Positions 8,913 to 16,775 of a stretch of 64,000 bases of DNA are shown here, in pieces (positions within the stretch are counted from its first letter, which is position 1; each line of letters starts with the position of its first letter). The notes under the pieces are model-generated. The model saw nothing but the letters and a program-made list of their open reading frames with translations, was not told where the DNA came from and ran no database searches. The position numbers were made by a program, and so were the translations under genes. Source of the stretch: Paractinoplanes lichenicola (GTDB taxonomy: Bacteria; Actinomycetota; Actinomycetes; Mycobacteriales; Micromonosporaceae); contig NZ_JAENHO010000003.1 of the NCBI RefSeq assembly GCF_016785085.1, positions 744,001 to 808,000 on the forward strand, read 5' to 3'.

Positions 8913-10008
8913 CCACCTCGCGCATGATCAGCTGGATGGCGGCCACCATCGGGATCGCCACCAGCGCACCCACCACGCCGAAGAGCGCCACACCGAGCAG
9001 GGCCGCGACCACGGCGGCGACGTCGCTGACCTTCACCGAGCGGCGCATCACGTTCGGATAGATCAGGTAGTTCTCGATCTGCTGATAGAGCAGGAAGAAG
9101 ACGGCGCAGACGATGCCGTCGGTCAGCGACGAGGCGAACCCGACCAGGCTCACGATCACCGCTCCCAGCGTGGCGCCGATCTGCGGGATCAGGTCGGTCA
9201 CGGCGACGACCACGGCCAGGGCGAACGGGTAGGCCAGGCCGAGGATCACGGCCAGCAGCCAGGTGCTCGCGCCGGCCAGCACGGCGATCGAGATCGCGCC
9301 GACCATGTACGCCCCGACCTTGGTCAGGATCTCGTCGGTCAGCAGCCGTACGCGGACCCGGCGGGACGCCGGCACGAGCGAGTAGCCCGTCTCGCGGATG
9401 CGGTCGAACGAGGCCATGAAGTAGATCGTCAGCACCAGCACGGTCAGCAGGTTGAAGATCGTGCCCGCGAGTACCCGGCCCACGCCGACCACCCCGCCGA
9501 CCGCGCCGCCCACCGTGCCCGGGTTGAGCGCGCTGGTCACCCGGTTGAGGATGTCGTAGCGCTGGACCAGGTCGTTGATCGTCTCGTTGCGCTGCAGGCT
9601 CTGGATGTATTCCGGCACGTTCTCGATGAGTTGGGTGGTCTGGCTGACCAGCGGCGGGATCAGCGCGACGATGCCGCCCGCGAGCAGCGCCACCACCGAC
9701 AGCGCGACGATCGCCACGGCCAGCCCGCGCGGCACACCCCAGCTGCGCAGCCGGACGACCGCGGGGTTGAGCCCAATCGCCAGGAAGAGCGCGATGAAGA
9801 TCAGGACGAGGATGCCCGACGCGTTGGCCAGGCCGCCGTAGATCGCGTACGCCAGGAGGGCGCCCAGTCCGCCCAGCAGGCCGATCATGAACGGGTTGCG
9901 GCGGTCGAGCGGCGGGCCGGGCCGGCCGAAGCGCCCGGCGAGGTGCTCCTCGGCCTCCGGTTCCAGCGGCTCGTCGTCGCGCGGGGTCTCGTCGTCTTCC
10001 GTGGCCAC
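8887..10008 (-). CDS. AI-2E-type transporter family membrane protein
   Basis: A 373-residue protein with an acidic N-terminus (MATEDDETPRDDEPLEPEAEE) followed by about seven to eight transmembrane helices. Family signatures include the pair of helices at LVLIFIALFLAIGLNPAVVRL, a long extracytoplasmic helix with QTTQLIENVPEYIQSLQ, and YQQIENYLIYPNVMRRSVKVS near the C-terminus. Members export diverse small molecules or ions; the substrate is unknown here. The GTG at 10008 is preferred over an upstream ATG because GGAGG lies just before it. The last 26 nt overlap the convergent hydrolase gene. Confidence 0.87.
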   Translation of the reverse strand: MATEDDETPRDDEPLEPEAEEHLAGRFGRPGPPLDRRNPFMIGLLGGLGALLAYAIYGGLANASGILVLIFIALFLAIGLNPAVVRLRSWGVPRGLAVAIVALSVVALLAGGIVALIPPLVSQTTQLIENVPEYIQSLQRNETINDLVQRYDILNRVTSALNPGTVGGAVGGVVGVGRVLAGTIFNLLTVLVLTIYFMASFDRIRETGYSLVPASRRVRVRLLTDEILTKVGAYMVGAISIAVLAGASTWLLAVILGLAYPFALAVVVAVTDLIPQIGATLGAVIVSLVGFASSLTDGIVCAVFFLLYQQIENYLIYPNVMRRSVKVSDVAAVVAALLGVALFGVVGALVAIPMVAAIQLIMREVVIPSQEAK

Positions 10009-10149
10009 CCGGATCCTCCACACTGGTGGGTGAGCCGGAATCGCTCGCGCCGGCCGCACAGTCTCGGCGGAGACGTTAATCCTGCGGGGTCGGCGCCGCC
10101 ACCCGGCCCGCCGCGCGCGTGACGCGGGGCTCAGGGCGACGGCGGACGA

Positions 10150-11589
10150 TCACTCGGCGTCGGCGCCCACCCGCGACGTGGGCGGCACGGTGACCTTGGC
10201 CGACGCGGTGACCTTGCCGCCGGCGGCCGCGGGCTTGACCGCCGCGTGCTGACCGGCAGGCTTGTCGGCGGCGTGCTGCCCCGTGGGCTTGTCGGCGGCG
10301 TGCTGGCCTGTGGCTTGGTCGGCGGCCGGCGGCTCTTCGGGCTCCTCCGGCGAGTTGGCCGCGGCCAGCACGGCCGCGGCGGCCAGCTCGGCCACCCGCT
10401 TCGCTTCCTTCTGCACCTGGCGGCGGACGTCGGCGGCGTGCCGCTCGGCCGCCTCGCCGGCCCGCTGGGCCTCGGCCACCCGCTTCTTCTCCGCCTCGAG
10501 CTCGGTGCGCGCCTCGGCCAGCCGCTTGTGCACCTGCTCGGCCTCGTCGGTGCCGGCCCGCGCGCGCTCCTGGGCCGTGGCCAGCTCGCGCTCGGCGTCG
10601 GCGACCTTGGCCCGGGCGGTCTCGAGCTCGCGACCGGCCTCGGCGATCTTCTCCTGCTGGGCCGCGATCTCGTTGCGGACCGCGGTGGCCTGCTCGTCGG
10701 AGCGGCGCAGGACCTCCTCGGCGTACTTGTCGGCCTCGCTGCGCAAGTCGGCGCACTGCTTCTCGACACCCGCGCGCATCTGGGCCAGCTCCTGCGTGAG
10801 CGCCTGACGCTTCTGGGCCATCTCCTGCTCGAAGGCGCCGCGCTGCTCGCCGGCCTCGCGCTCGGCCGCGGTGCGCAGGGCGGTGATCTCCTGCTGGTTC
10901 TTCTCCCGCAGCGCCTTGATCTCCTGCTCGGCCTGCATGCGGGTGGACTGGGCGTAGCCGTCGGCCTCGGCCCGGGTGCGGTGGCCGGCCTGCGCGGCCT
11001 GGTCGGTGTGCTGCTGGGCCTCGGCGCGGGCCCGGGTCAGCACTGTCTCGGCCTCGGTGCGCATCTGCTCGGCGGACTGCCGGGCCGCGGCCAGCGCCTT
11101 CTCGGAGGCGGCGCGCTTGGCCGCGTCGGCCCGCTCCTCCTCGGCGCGGCGGGCGGCCAGGGCGATCTCGAAGTCGCGGATGCCGTTGTGCGCGTGGGCC
11201 TCGGCCTCGGCCCGCACCCGCTCGGCCTCGGCCAGGCGGGCCGCGATGTCGTCGGTGGCCGACGCCTTGATCGCCTCGGCCTGCTCCTCGGCGATCGTAA
11301 GGATCTGCTCGACCCGCGGGCCGAGGTGGCGGAAGGAGACCTCGGGGCCCGGCCCGACCTGCTTGCGGGCCTGCACGATCTCCTGCTGCAGCCGCTCGAT
11401 CTGCGCGTTCATCGCCTGCATCTGCGAATAGGCCTGCTCGCGCTCGGCCGCCAGCGCGGCGATCTCGTTCTCGGCGCGGGCGACGTACCGCTCGACCTGC
11501 TTCTTCTCATAGCCCCGAAGGGCGATGTCGAAGCTGGGTTCGGTGGCCGCGTCTCCGCCGAGACCAAGAATTTCACCGCCGTGCGACAT
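10150..11589 (-). CDS. DivIVA-like coiled-coil cytoskeletal protein, FilP position
   Basis: A 479-residue protein. A DivIVA-type N-terminal domain (EPSFDIALRGYEKKQVERYV) is followed by about 340 residues of uninterrupted Ala/Glu/Arg coiled coil. The tail holds three GQHAA-type repeats (GQHAADKPT, GQHAADKPA, GQHAAVKP). In Streptomyces coelicolor, as I recall, filP and scy encode coiled-coil proteins of the tip-growth polarisome and lie next to the epimerase gene; the same order is seen here. This gene sits in the filP position but is longer than FilP (about 310 residues). The ATG at 11589 is preferred because GAGGA lies 8 nt upstream. It has its own promoter region, since a terminator separates it from the upstream gene. 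Confidence 0.8.
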   Translation of the reverse strand: MSHGGEILGLGGDAATEPSFDIALRGYEKKQVERYVARAENEIAALAAEREQAYSQMQAMNAQIERLQQEIVQARKQVGPGPEVSFRHLGPRVEQILTIAEEQAEAIKASATDDIAARLAEAERVRAEAEAHAHNGIRDFEIALAARRAEEERADAAKRAASEKALAAARQSAEQMRTEAETVLTRARAEAQQHTDQAAQAGHRTRAEADGYAQSTRMQAEQEIKALREKNQQEITALRTAAEREAGEQRGAFEQEMAQKRQALTQELAQMRAGVEKQCADLRSEADKYAEEVLRRSDEQATAVRNEIAAQQEKIAEAGRELETARAKVADAERELATAQERARAGTDEAEQVHKRLAEARTELEAEKKRVAEAQRAGEAAERHAADVRRQVQKEAKRVAELAAAAVLAAANSPEEPEEPPAADQATGQHAADKPTGQHAADKPAGQHAAVKPAAAGGKVTASAKVTVPPTSRVGADAE

Positions 11590-11725
11590 GCTTCCCATCC
11601 TCACATACGCAACGTCCGCCCTCGGGGGGATACACACCGTCCCGGGGGGAGTATGCGTCTAGTTGTGATATGTCTGACCCGGCTTGCGACTTTCGCAGAA
11701 GCAAGGCTATGCGCGAAAACGAGCC

Positions 11726-11756
11726 GGGCCGTATCGGAGAAACTCCGATACGGCCC
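11726..11756 (-). terminator. Rho-independent terminator after the Scy-position coiled-coil gene
   Basis: A perfect 14-bp stem (GGGCCGTATCGGAG with its complement) encloses a 3-nt loop. Read on the minus strand it is followed by GGCTCGTTTTCG. It lies 88 nt beyond the stop of the 11844-13148 gene, so the two coiled-coil genes are transcribed separately. Confidence 0.85.
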
Positions 11757-11843
11757 GCATCGATGCTCACTCAACGACCGGGCGACCCATACGGTCGCGC
11801 ACCGCGAGGGTGCCCGCAACCGCAGGGGGCCCGGCCGGAGAAA

Positions 11844-13148
11844 TCAGGAGTTCGTCTTCGCCGCCACCGGCTTGTCGGCCTCGGGACCGCTCGGCCGGGG
11901 GCCCTCGGTGGCGCGCTGAGCGGGCGCCGCCTCGGCCGCCTTGGCCACCGCCTCGGCCGCCTTGGCCGGGCCGACCCCGGGCACCAGGCCGGAGAGGCCG
12001 GAGAGCATCTGACCGAGCTGGTTGGTGACCGCGTCCTTCTGGCGGGTCAGATCCTCCACCTCGCGCTTGGCGGCCTGCGTGGTCAGCTCGGCCTCGGTGC
12101 GGGCCTCGCTGAGCAGGCGCTGCGCCTCGGAGCGGGCCTCGCTGACGTTCTTCTCGGCCAGGGCGCGCGCCTTGTCGGTGGTCTCGGCGGCGTTGCGCTC
12201 CGACTCGATGCGGCGCTGCTCGGCCCGCTGCGAGATCTCCTTGGACCGGTCTTCGGCGGCGCGGGCGCGCTCCTCGGCCTCGGCCACCATCTTCTGCGTG
12301 GCGCTGACCTGGGCGGCGTGCCGCTGCGACTCCTCGCGCTCGGCCTTCTCGCGGCGCTCGGCGATCTCGAGCGCCAGGGCCTGCAGGTCCTTGTCGCGCT
12401 TGTCGCGGGCGTCGGTCAGCAGCTTCGTCGCCTCGGCGCGCTTCTCCTCCGCCTCGCGTGACGACTTGGCCCGCAGCTGGGTGATCTCGCGCTCGGCCGT
12501 GGCGCGCAGCGAGGCCACCTCGCGCTCGACGGTCGACTTGAGCTCGGCCACCTCGTGCGCCGTGACCGTGCGCAGCTGCTTGGTCTCGCGGTCGGCGTCG
12601 GAGCGCAGCGTGTCGGCCTCGCGGCGGGCCTGCACCCGGGCCTCGGCCGCCTCGCGCTCGGCGTGGGTGCGCACCTGGCCGGCCTCGCGCTCGGCGGTGG
12701 CCTTCATCGCGGCCGCCTCGGCGCGGGCCTTGTCGGTGATCTCCCGAGCCTCCAGGCGGGCGGCGGAGAGGATGCCCTCGGACTCTCGCTTCGCCTCGCT
12801 CCGGTGATCGTTCGCCTGTTCCTCGGCCAGCCGCAGGATCTGCTCGACCCGGGTGCCCAGCCCGGAGAGCGTCGGCCGGTTGTTCTCCTCGAGCAGCTTG
12901 TTGCTGTCGGCGAGCTTCTGCTCGACCGCGTTGAGCCGCTGCTCGGCCTGGCGCAGCCGGCGCTGCGCGTCGTTCATCCGCTGTTCGGCCTCGCCCTGGG
13001 CCTGCGACGATTGGTTGAGCGCGGCGACGAGGCGGCCGAGGTGGGCGTCCACCTGCCCGCGGTCGTATCCGCGGAGCACAACGGTGAAGTCGTGCTGAGA
13101 ATTCGCGGAGTCGAAAAATGCCAAATTCTGATCCTGCTGCTGGGGCAT
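11844..13148 (-). CDS. DivIVA-like coiled-coil protein, Scy position
   Basis: A 434-residue protein. The DivIVA-like head HDFTVVLRGYDRGQVDAHLGRLV (from about residue 20) is followed by long heptad coiled coil. That includes an array of AEREAGQVRTHAEREAAEA-like blocks. A Gly/Pro/Ala-rich C-terminus closes the protein. The gene lies between the filP-position gene and mce, where Streptomyces carries scy. However, it is about a third of the length I recall for Scy (about 1300 residues). It probably scaffolds polar growth or chromosome organisation with the neighbouring coiled-coil protein. The ATG at 13148 (MPQQQDQN) is chosen because it lies just before the conserved head. Confidence 0.8.
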   Translation of the reverse strand: MPQQQDQNLAFFDSANSQHDFTVVLRGYDRGQVDAHLGRLVAALNQSSQAQGEAEQRMNDAQRRLRQAEQRLNAVEQKLADSNKLLEENNRPTLSGLGTRVEQILRLAEEQANDHRSEAKRESEGILSAARLEAREITDKARAEAAAMKATAEREAGQVRTHAEREAAEARVQARREADTLRSDADRETKQLRTVTAHEVAELKSTVEREVASLRATAEREITQLRAKSSREAEEKRAEATKLLTDARDKRDKDLQALALEIAERREKAEREESQRHAAQVSATQKMVAEAEERARAAEDRSKEISQRAEQRRIESERNAAETTDKARALAEKNVSEARSEAQRLLSEARTEAELTTQAAKREVEDLTRQKDAVTNQLGQMLSGLSGLVPGVGPAKAAEAVAKAAEAAPAQRATEGPRPSGPEADKPVAAKTNS

Positions 13149-13339
13149 TGGGCCATCCTGGCGAAGACGCACGAGCCACGCAAGAGCGGAACGGCTACGG
13201 AAAAGACACGTAGATCAGCTTTGAGCTGGCCCGTAGTGAGCGGCTCCACCGTTCGGCCGGACGAACGTCACCCGCCCGGCGGCCGGGGTCCGTCGCGGTG
13301 TCACCTGCTGTATCCGGGGTCGCCGCGATGATCGTCGGG

Positions 13340-13363
13340 AGAGGACCGCGGCCGCGGCCCTCT
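13340..13363 (-). terminator. GC-rich near-palindromic hairpin downstream of mce
   Basis: A 24-nt near-palindrome (AGAGG-a-CCGCGGCCGCGG-c-CCTCT, one mismatched pair) lies 66 nt past the mce stop in the direction of mce transcription. There is no U tract, so it may be an intrinsic-terminator-like stem or a binding site. Otherwise 13149-13429 holds only the presumed promoter of the Scy-position gene, plus a CTACG-N9-CGTAG inverted repeat at 13195-13213. Confidence 0.3.
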
Positions 13364-13429
13364 ATGCCCCGAGATCCTGCCAGGCCGGGAAGGCCACGTC
13401 AGGATGATTCATCCTTAAGGGGTACGAAA

Positions 13430-13897
13430 TCAGGCAGGCTCCACCAACTCCACCAGAACGCCCCCGGCGTCCTTGGGGTGGACGAAGTTGATTTTGGAGC
13501 CGGCCGTGCCGCGGCGCGGGGTGTCATAGAGCAGGCGCAGCCCGCGGGCCCGCAGCGCCGCCGAGGTGGCCTCGACATCGGCCACTGTGTAGGCCAGCTG
13601 CTGCATGCCGGGGCCGCTGCGGTCGAGGAACTTGGCGATCGCCGAGTCGGGCCGGGCCGGGGCGAGCAACTGAAGGCGGGGACCGTCGTCGTCGCCGATC
13701 GCGAGCATCGCTTCCCGTACGCCTTGCTCCTCGTTCGTCTCTTCGTGCACGCAGCGCATGCCGAAGGTCTCGGCGTAGAAGCGCACGGCCTCGTCAAGAT
13801 CCGGTACGGCGACCCCTACGTGATCTATCCGTAGAGGCGCGACCTCGCCGGATGTGACATTCTCAGACTCGGCGGCGCTAGGTGAAGGCTGGGTCAT
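13430..13897 (-). CDS. mce: Methylmalonyl-CoA epimerase
   Basis: A 155-residue glyoxalase/VOC-fold enzyme that interconverts (2S)- and (2R)-methylmalonyl-CoA. Metal-ligand positions of the family appear as His26 (IDHVGVAV), Gln76 (RLQLLAP) and a C-terminal Glu (VLVELVEPA). The position that is His in the characterised Propionibacterium enzyme reads Gln (GMQQLAYTV, Q99/Q100). The start MTQPSPSAAE is chosen because longer in-frame extensions have no family similarity. The gene is divergent from the thiolase, with an almost perfect 20-bp palindrome between them. It belongs with meaB and icmA in propionate/branched-chain acyl-CoA metabolism. Confidence 0.88.
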   Translation of the reverse strand: MTQPSPSAAESENVTSGEVAPLRIDHVGVAVPDLDEAVRFYAETFGMRCVHEETNEEQGVREAMLAIGDDDGPRLQLLAPARPDSAIAKFLDRSGPGMQQLAYTVADVEATSAALRARGLRLLYDTPRRGTAGSKINFVHPKDAGGVLVELVEPA

Positions 13898-13909
13898 CCT
13901 ATTAGTCTT

Positions 13910-13929
13910 GCCTAAACGGCCGTTAAGGC
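13910..13929. promoter_or_regulatory. 20-bp palindrome between mce and thiolase (candidate operator)
   Basis: GCCTAAACGG / CCGTTAAGGC is a dyad with a single mismatched base pair. It lies 12 nt upstream of the mce start and 59 nt upstream of the thiolase start. Its place between divergent acyl-CoA genes suggests a repressor site. No matching regulator is adjacent. Confidence 0.4.
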
Positions 13930-13988
13930 CAACGGGGCGTCCCCCCTCAAGACACCCCTGAGTCCGCCCGGCAGATCGGAATCCAACC

Positions 13989-15173
13989 GTGACCAGCTCG
14001 GTGATCGTGAGCGGCGCCCGTACCCCGATGGGCCGCCTGCTCGGCAACCTCAAGAACGTGCCGGCCACGACGCTCGGCGGCTACGCCATCGAGGCCGCCC
14101 TCTCGCGCGGCGGCCTCCGCCCCGACCAGGTGCAGTACGTCATCATGGGCCAGGTGCTGCAGGCCGGCGCCGGTCAGATCACCGCCCGCCAGGCCGCGGT
14201 CGCCGCGGGCATCCCGATGAGCACCCCGGCCCTGACCGTCAACAAGGTGTGCCTCTCCGGGCTCGACGCGATCGCGCTGGCCGACCAGCTCATCCGGTGC
14301 GGCGAGTTCGACGTGATCGTGGCGGGCGGCATGGAGTCGATGACCAACGCGCCGCACCTGCTGATGACCCAGCGGCAGGGCGTCAAGTTCGGCGACGTGC
14401 TGGTGCGCGACCACACGGCGTACGACGGGCTGATCGACCCGTGGGACGGCACCTCGATGGGCGAGTCCACCGAGCGCAGCGGCGTGCACCTCGGCATCAC
14501 CCGCGCCGAGCAGGACGCGTTCGCGGCCCAGAGCCACCGGCGGGCGGCCGCCGCGCAGCGCGAGGGCCGGTTCGCCGAGGAGATCGTGCCGATCAAGTCG
14601 GGCCAGCGCGAGGAGGATCCGGTCGTCGACGTCGACGAGGGCGTCCGGCCCGACGCGACGGCCGAGTCGCTGTCGAAGCTGCGGCCCGCGTTCACCCCGG
14701 GCGGCACGATCACCGCGGGCAGCTCGTCGCCCATCTCGGACGGTGCGGCCGCGGTCGTGGTGATGAACAAGGCCAAGGCCGAGGCGCTCGGGCTGCGCTG
14801 GCTGGCCGAGATCACCGCGCACGGCAACGTGGCCGGCCCCGACAACTCGCTGCAGTCGCAGCCGGCCAACGCCATCAAGCACGCGCTCGACAAGGCCGGG
14901 CTGACCGTCGACGACCTCGACCTGATCGAGATGAACGAGGCGTTCGCCCAGGTCGTGCTGCAGTCGATGCGCGAGCTCAAGGTCGACGAGGAGATGGTCA
15001 ACGTCAACGGCGGGGCCATCGCGCTGGGTCACCCGATCGGCATGTCGGGCGCCCGGCTGGTGCTGACGCTCGCCCTCGAGCTGCGTCGCCGCGGCGGCCT
15101 CTACGGCGCGGCGGGGCTGTGCGGCGGTGGCGGGCAGGGTGACGCGCTGATCATCAAGGCTGCCTCGGCGTGA
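13989..15173 (+). CDS. Acetyl-CoA C-acetyltransferase (thiolase)
   Basis: A 394-residue thiolase of standard length. The acylated Cys is in [11 protein letters not shown], near residue 88. The C-terminal active-site blocks are [19 protein letters not shown] (catalytic His) and [13 protein letters not shown] (catalytic Cys). It condenses or cleaves acetoacetyl-CoA. The position beside mce and upstream of meaB matches the Streptomyces acetoacetyl-CoA thiolase locus as I recall it. The stop overlaps the meaB start by 4 nt, so the two are translationally coupled. It starts with GTG. Confidence 0.93.
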   Translation: MTSSVIVSGARTPMGRLLGNLKNVPATTLGGYAIEAALSRGGLRPDQVQYVIMGQVLQAGAGQITARQAAVAAGIPMSTPALTVNKVCLSGLDAIALADQLIRCGEFDVIVAGGMESMTNAPHLLMTQRQGVKFGDVLVRDHTAYDGLIDPWDGTSMGESTERSGVHLGITRAEQDAFAAQSHRRAAAAQREGRFAEEIVPIKSGQREEDPVVDVDEGVRPDATAESLSKLRPAFTPGGTITAGSSSPISDGAAAVVVMNKAKAEALGLRWLAEITAHGNVAGPDNSLQSQPANAIKHALDKAGLTVDDLDLIEMNEAFAQVVLQSMRELKVDEEMVNVNGGAIALGHPIGMSGARLVLTLALELRRRGGLYGAAGLCGGGGQGDALIIKAASA

Positions 15174-16123
15174 GCCGTTCGCACGACGTCCCGACGCTGG
15201 TGGAGAAGGCGCGGGACGGGGATGCGCGGTCGGTGGCCCGGCTGATCAGCCTGGTCGAGAACGGCGACCCGGCGCTGCCCGAGGTGGCCGCGGCCCTCGC
15301 CCCGTACGGGGGAAGGGCCCAGGTGATCGGTCTGACCGGCTCACCCGGCGTGGGCAAGTCGACGACCACCAACGAGCTCGTACGCTCCCTGCGCGCCCGG
15401 GACAAGCGGGTCGGGGTGCTCGCGGTCGACCCGTCGAGCCCGTTCAGCGGCGGCGCGATCCTCGGCGACCGCATCCGCATGCAGGACCACACCACCGATC
15501 CGGGCGTCTACATCCGGTCCATGTCGAGCCGGGGGCAGCTGGGCGGTCTCGCGGCGGCCACACCCCAGGCCGTACGGGTGCTGGAAGGGGCCGGCTGCGA
15601 CGTGATCCTGGTCGAGACCGTCGGCGTCGGGCAGGCCGAGGTCGAGATCGCCTCGCTCGCCGACACGACGCTGGTGCTGCTCGCCCCGGGCATGGGCGAC
15701 GCGATCCAGGCGGTCAAGGCGGGCGTGCTCGAGGTGGCCGACGTCTTCGTGATCAACAAGGCCGACCGGCCCGGCGCCGACGCCACCTACCGCGACATCC
15801 AGGGCATGCTCGGGCTGGGCGAGCGCGCGCCGGGCGACTGGCGGCCGGCGGTCGTGCGGGCCACCGCGGTCAAGGCCGAGGGCATCGGCGACGTCACGGC
15901 GGCCATCGACAAGCATCGGGACTGGCTGGAGCAGACCGGTCACCTGGCCACGCGTCGCGAGCGCCGGGCCGCGGTCGAGGTCGAGGCGATCGCGCTCGGC
16001 GTGCTGCGGGCCCGGATCGGCGACCTGCGCCAGGGCACGGCGCTGAGCACGCTCGCGGCCGGGGTGGCCAACGGCGAGATCGACCCGTACGCCGCCGCCG
16101 ACGAGCTCATCAAGGGCCTCTAG
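15170..16123 (+). CDS. meaB: MeaB/ArgK family G-protein chaperone of adenosylcobalamin mutases
   Basis: A 317-residue GTPase of the MeaB (SIMIBI) family, which gates cofactor loading and protects B12-dependent acyl-CoA mutases. Walker A is [17 protein letters not shown]. The segment [22 protein letters not shown] and the base-recognition motif NKAD ([12 protein letters not shown]) are present. The C-terminal dimerisation helix region runs from about residue 270. It is coupled to the upstream thiolase by a 4-nt overlap and overlaps the convergent padR stop by 4 nt. Its likely client, IcmA, is encoded 3.4 kb downstream. Confidence 0.94.
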   Translation: MSRSHDVPTLVEKARDGDARSVARLISLVENGDPALPEVAAALAPYGGRAQVIGLTGSPGVGKSTTTNELVRSLRARDKRVGVLAVDPSSPFSGGAILGDRIRMQDHTTDPGVYIRSMSSRGQLGGLAAATPQAVRVLEGAGCDVILVETVGVGQAEVEIASLADTTLVLLAPGMGDAIQAVKAGVLEVADVFVINKADRPGADATYRDIQGMLGLGERAPGDWRPAVVRATAVKAEGIGDVTAAIDKHRDWLEQTGHLATRRERRAAVEVEAIALGVLRARIGDLRQGTALSTLAAGVANGEIDPYAAADELIKGL

Positions 16124-16713
16124 CCGAACTCCTCGAGCGTGTCCTGGATGAGCTGCAGGTTCCAGGTCAGCGTGCCGTCGGTCAGATCCTGCACGACCCC
16201 GCGGAGCCAGGTGATCTCGGCCGTGAGCAGGGCCGCGCGGTATTCGTCCTCGATCAGGAAGAGCCGGGGCAGGCCCGCGGGCGCGGCCTCGTGGATGGCG
16301 GCGACCTTGGCCGTCAGCGCCTCGACGCGCTGCGCGAGCAGATCCCGTACGTGCTCGGGGTTTATCAACGCGAGGAAGGCGAGCGCGGCCGGGAACTCGG
16401 GGAACTCCCGGGCCGGCACGGTCAGCGCCTCGGCCAGCCAGCGCCGCATCGTGGCCGCGCCCGCGTCGGTGATCTCGTAGATCGTGCGCTCGGGCCGGCC
16501 GGCCTCGCGAGTCGTGCCGCCCGGGCGGGCCAGGCCGTCCCGCACGAGCCGGTCGAGCGCCTGATAGACGCTGTTGCGCTGGGCCACGTTGACGATCTGG
16601 TCCTGGCCGCGCTCTTTGATCATCTGCTGCATCCGATACGGGTGCATGGGCGCCTCGGTGAGCAGCGCCAGCAGCAGCATGCCCAGATTCGATCGGCGCG
16701 GTTCGGTTGCCAC
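16120..16713 (-). CDS. PadR-family transcriptional regulator
   Basis: A 197-residue regulator. The N-terminal winged helix has the PadR pattern LGMLLLALLTEAPMHPYRMQQMI, SVYQALDRLVRDGLARP and the wing GRPERTIYEITDAG. The C-terminal half (about residues 95-197) is the helical Vir_C-like dimerisation domain. It is transcribed away from the FAD monooxygenase, with only 53 nt between start codons. That gap contains an inverted repeat overlapping both start regions, so it most likely represses itself and the monooxygenase. The GTG start lies 6 nt from a TAGGCT box, suggesting a leaderless mRNA. Confidence 0.9.
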   Translation of the reverse strand: MATEPRRSNLGMLLLALLTEAPMHPYRMQQMIKERGQDQIVNVAQRNSVYQALDRLVRDGLARPGGTTREAGRPERTIYEITDAGAATMRRWLAEALTVPAREFPEFPAALAFLALINPEHVRDLLAQRVEALTAKVAAIHEAAPAGLPRLFLIEDEYRAALLTAEITWLRGVVQDLTDGTLTWNLQLIQDTLEEFG

Positions 16714-16719
16714 TGATCA

Positions 16720-16725
16720 AGCCTA
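16720..16725 (-). promoter_or_regulatory. -10 box (TAGGCT) of padR, leaderless
   Basis: On the minus strand TAGGCT ends 6 nt before the GTG at 16713. No Shine-Dalgarno is present. Confidence 0.5.
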
Positions 16726-16730
16726 AAGGG

Positions 16731-16775
16731 TTGACGGCTCTTAGTCATGAGATGGATAGTCATTACATGACTAAG
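16731..16775 (+). promoter_or_regulatory. FAD-monooxygenase promoter with overlapping PadR operator
   Basis: TTGACG (16731-16736) and GATAGT (16755-16760), spaced 18 bp, form a good promoter whose start site would fall on the ATG at 16767. The inverted repeat CTTAGTCAT (16740-16748) / ATGACTAAG (16767-16775) brackets the -10. A third TAGTCAT half-site lies at 16757-16763. This is a strong candidate site for the adjacent PadR regulator. Confidence 0.65.
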
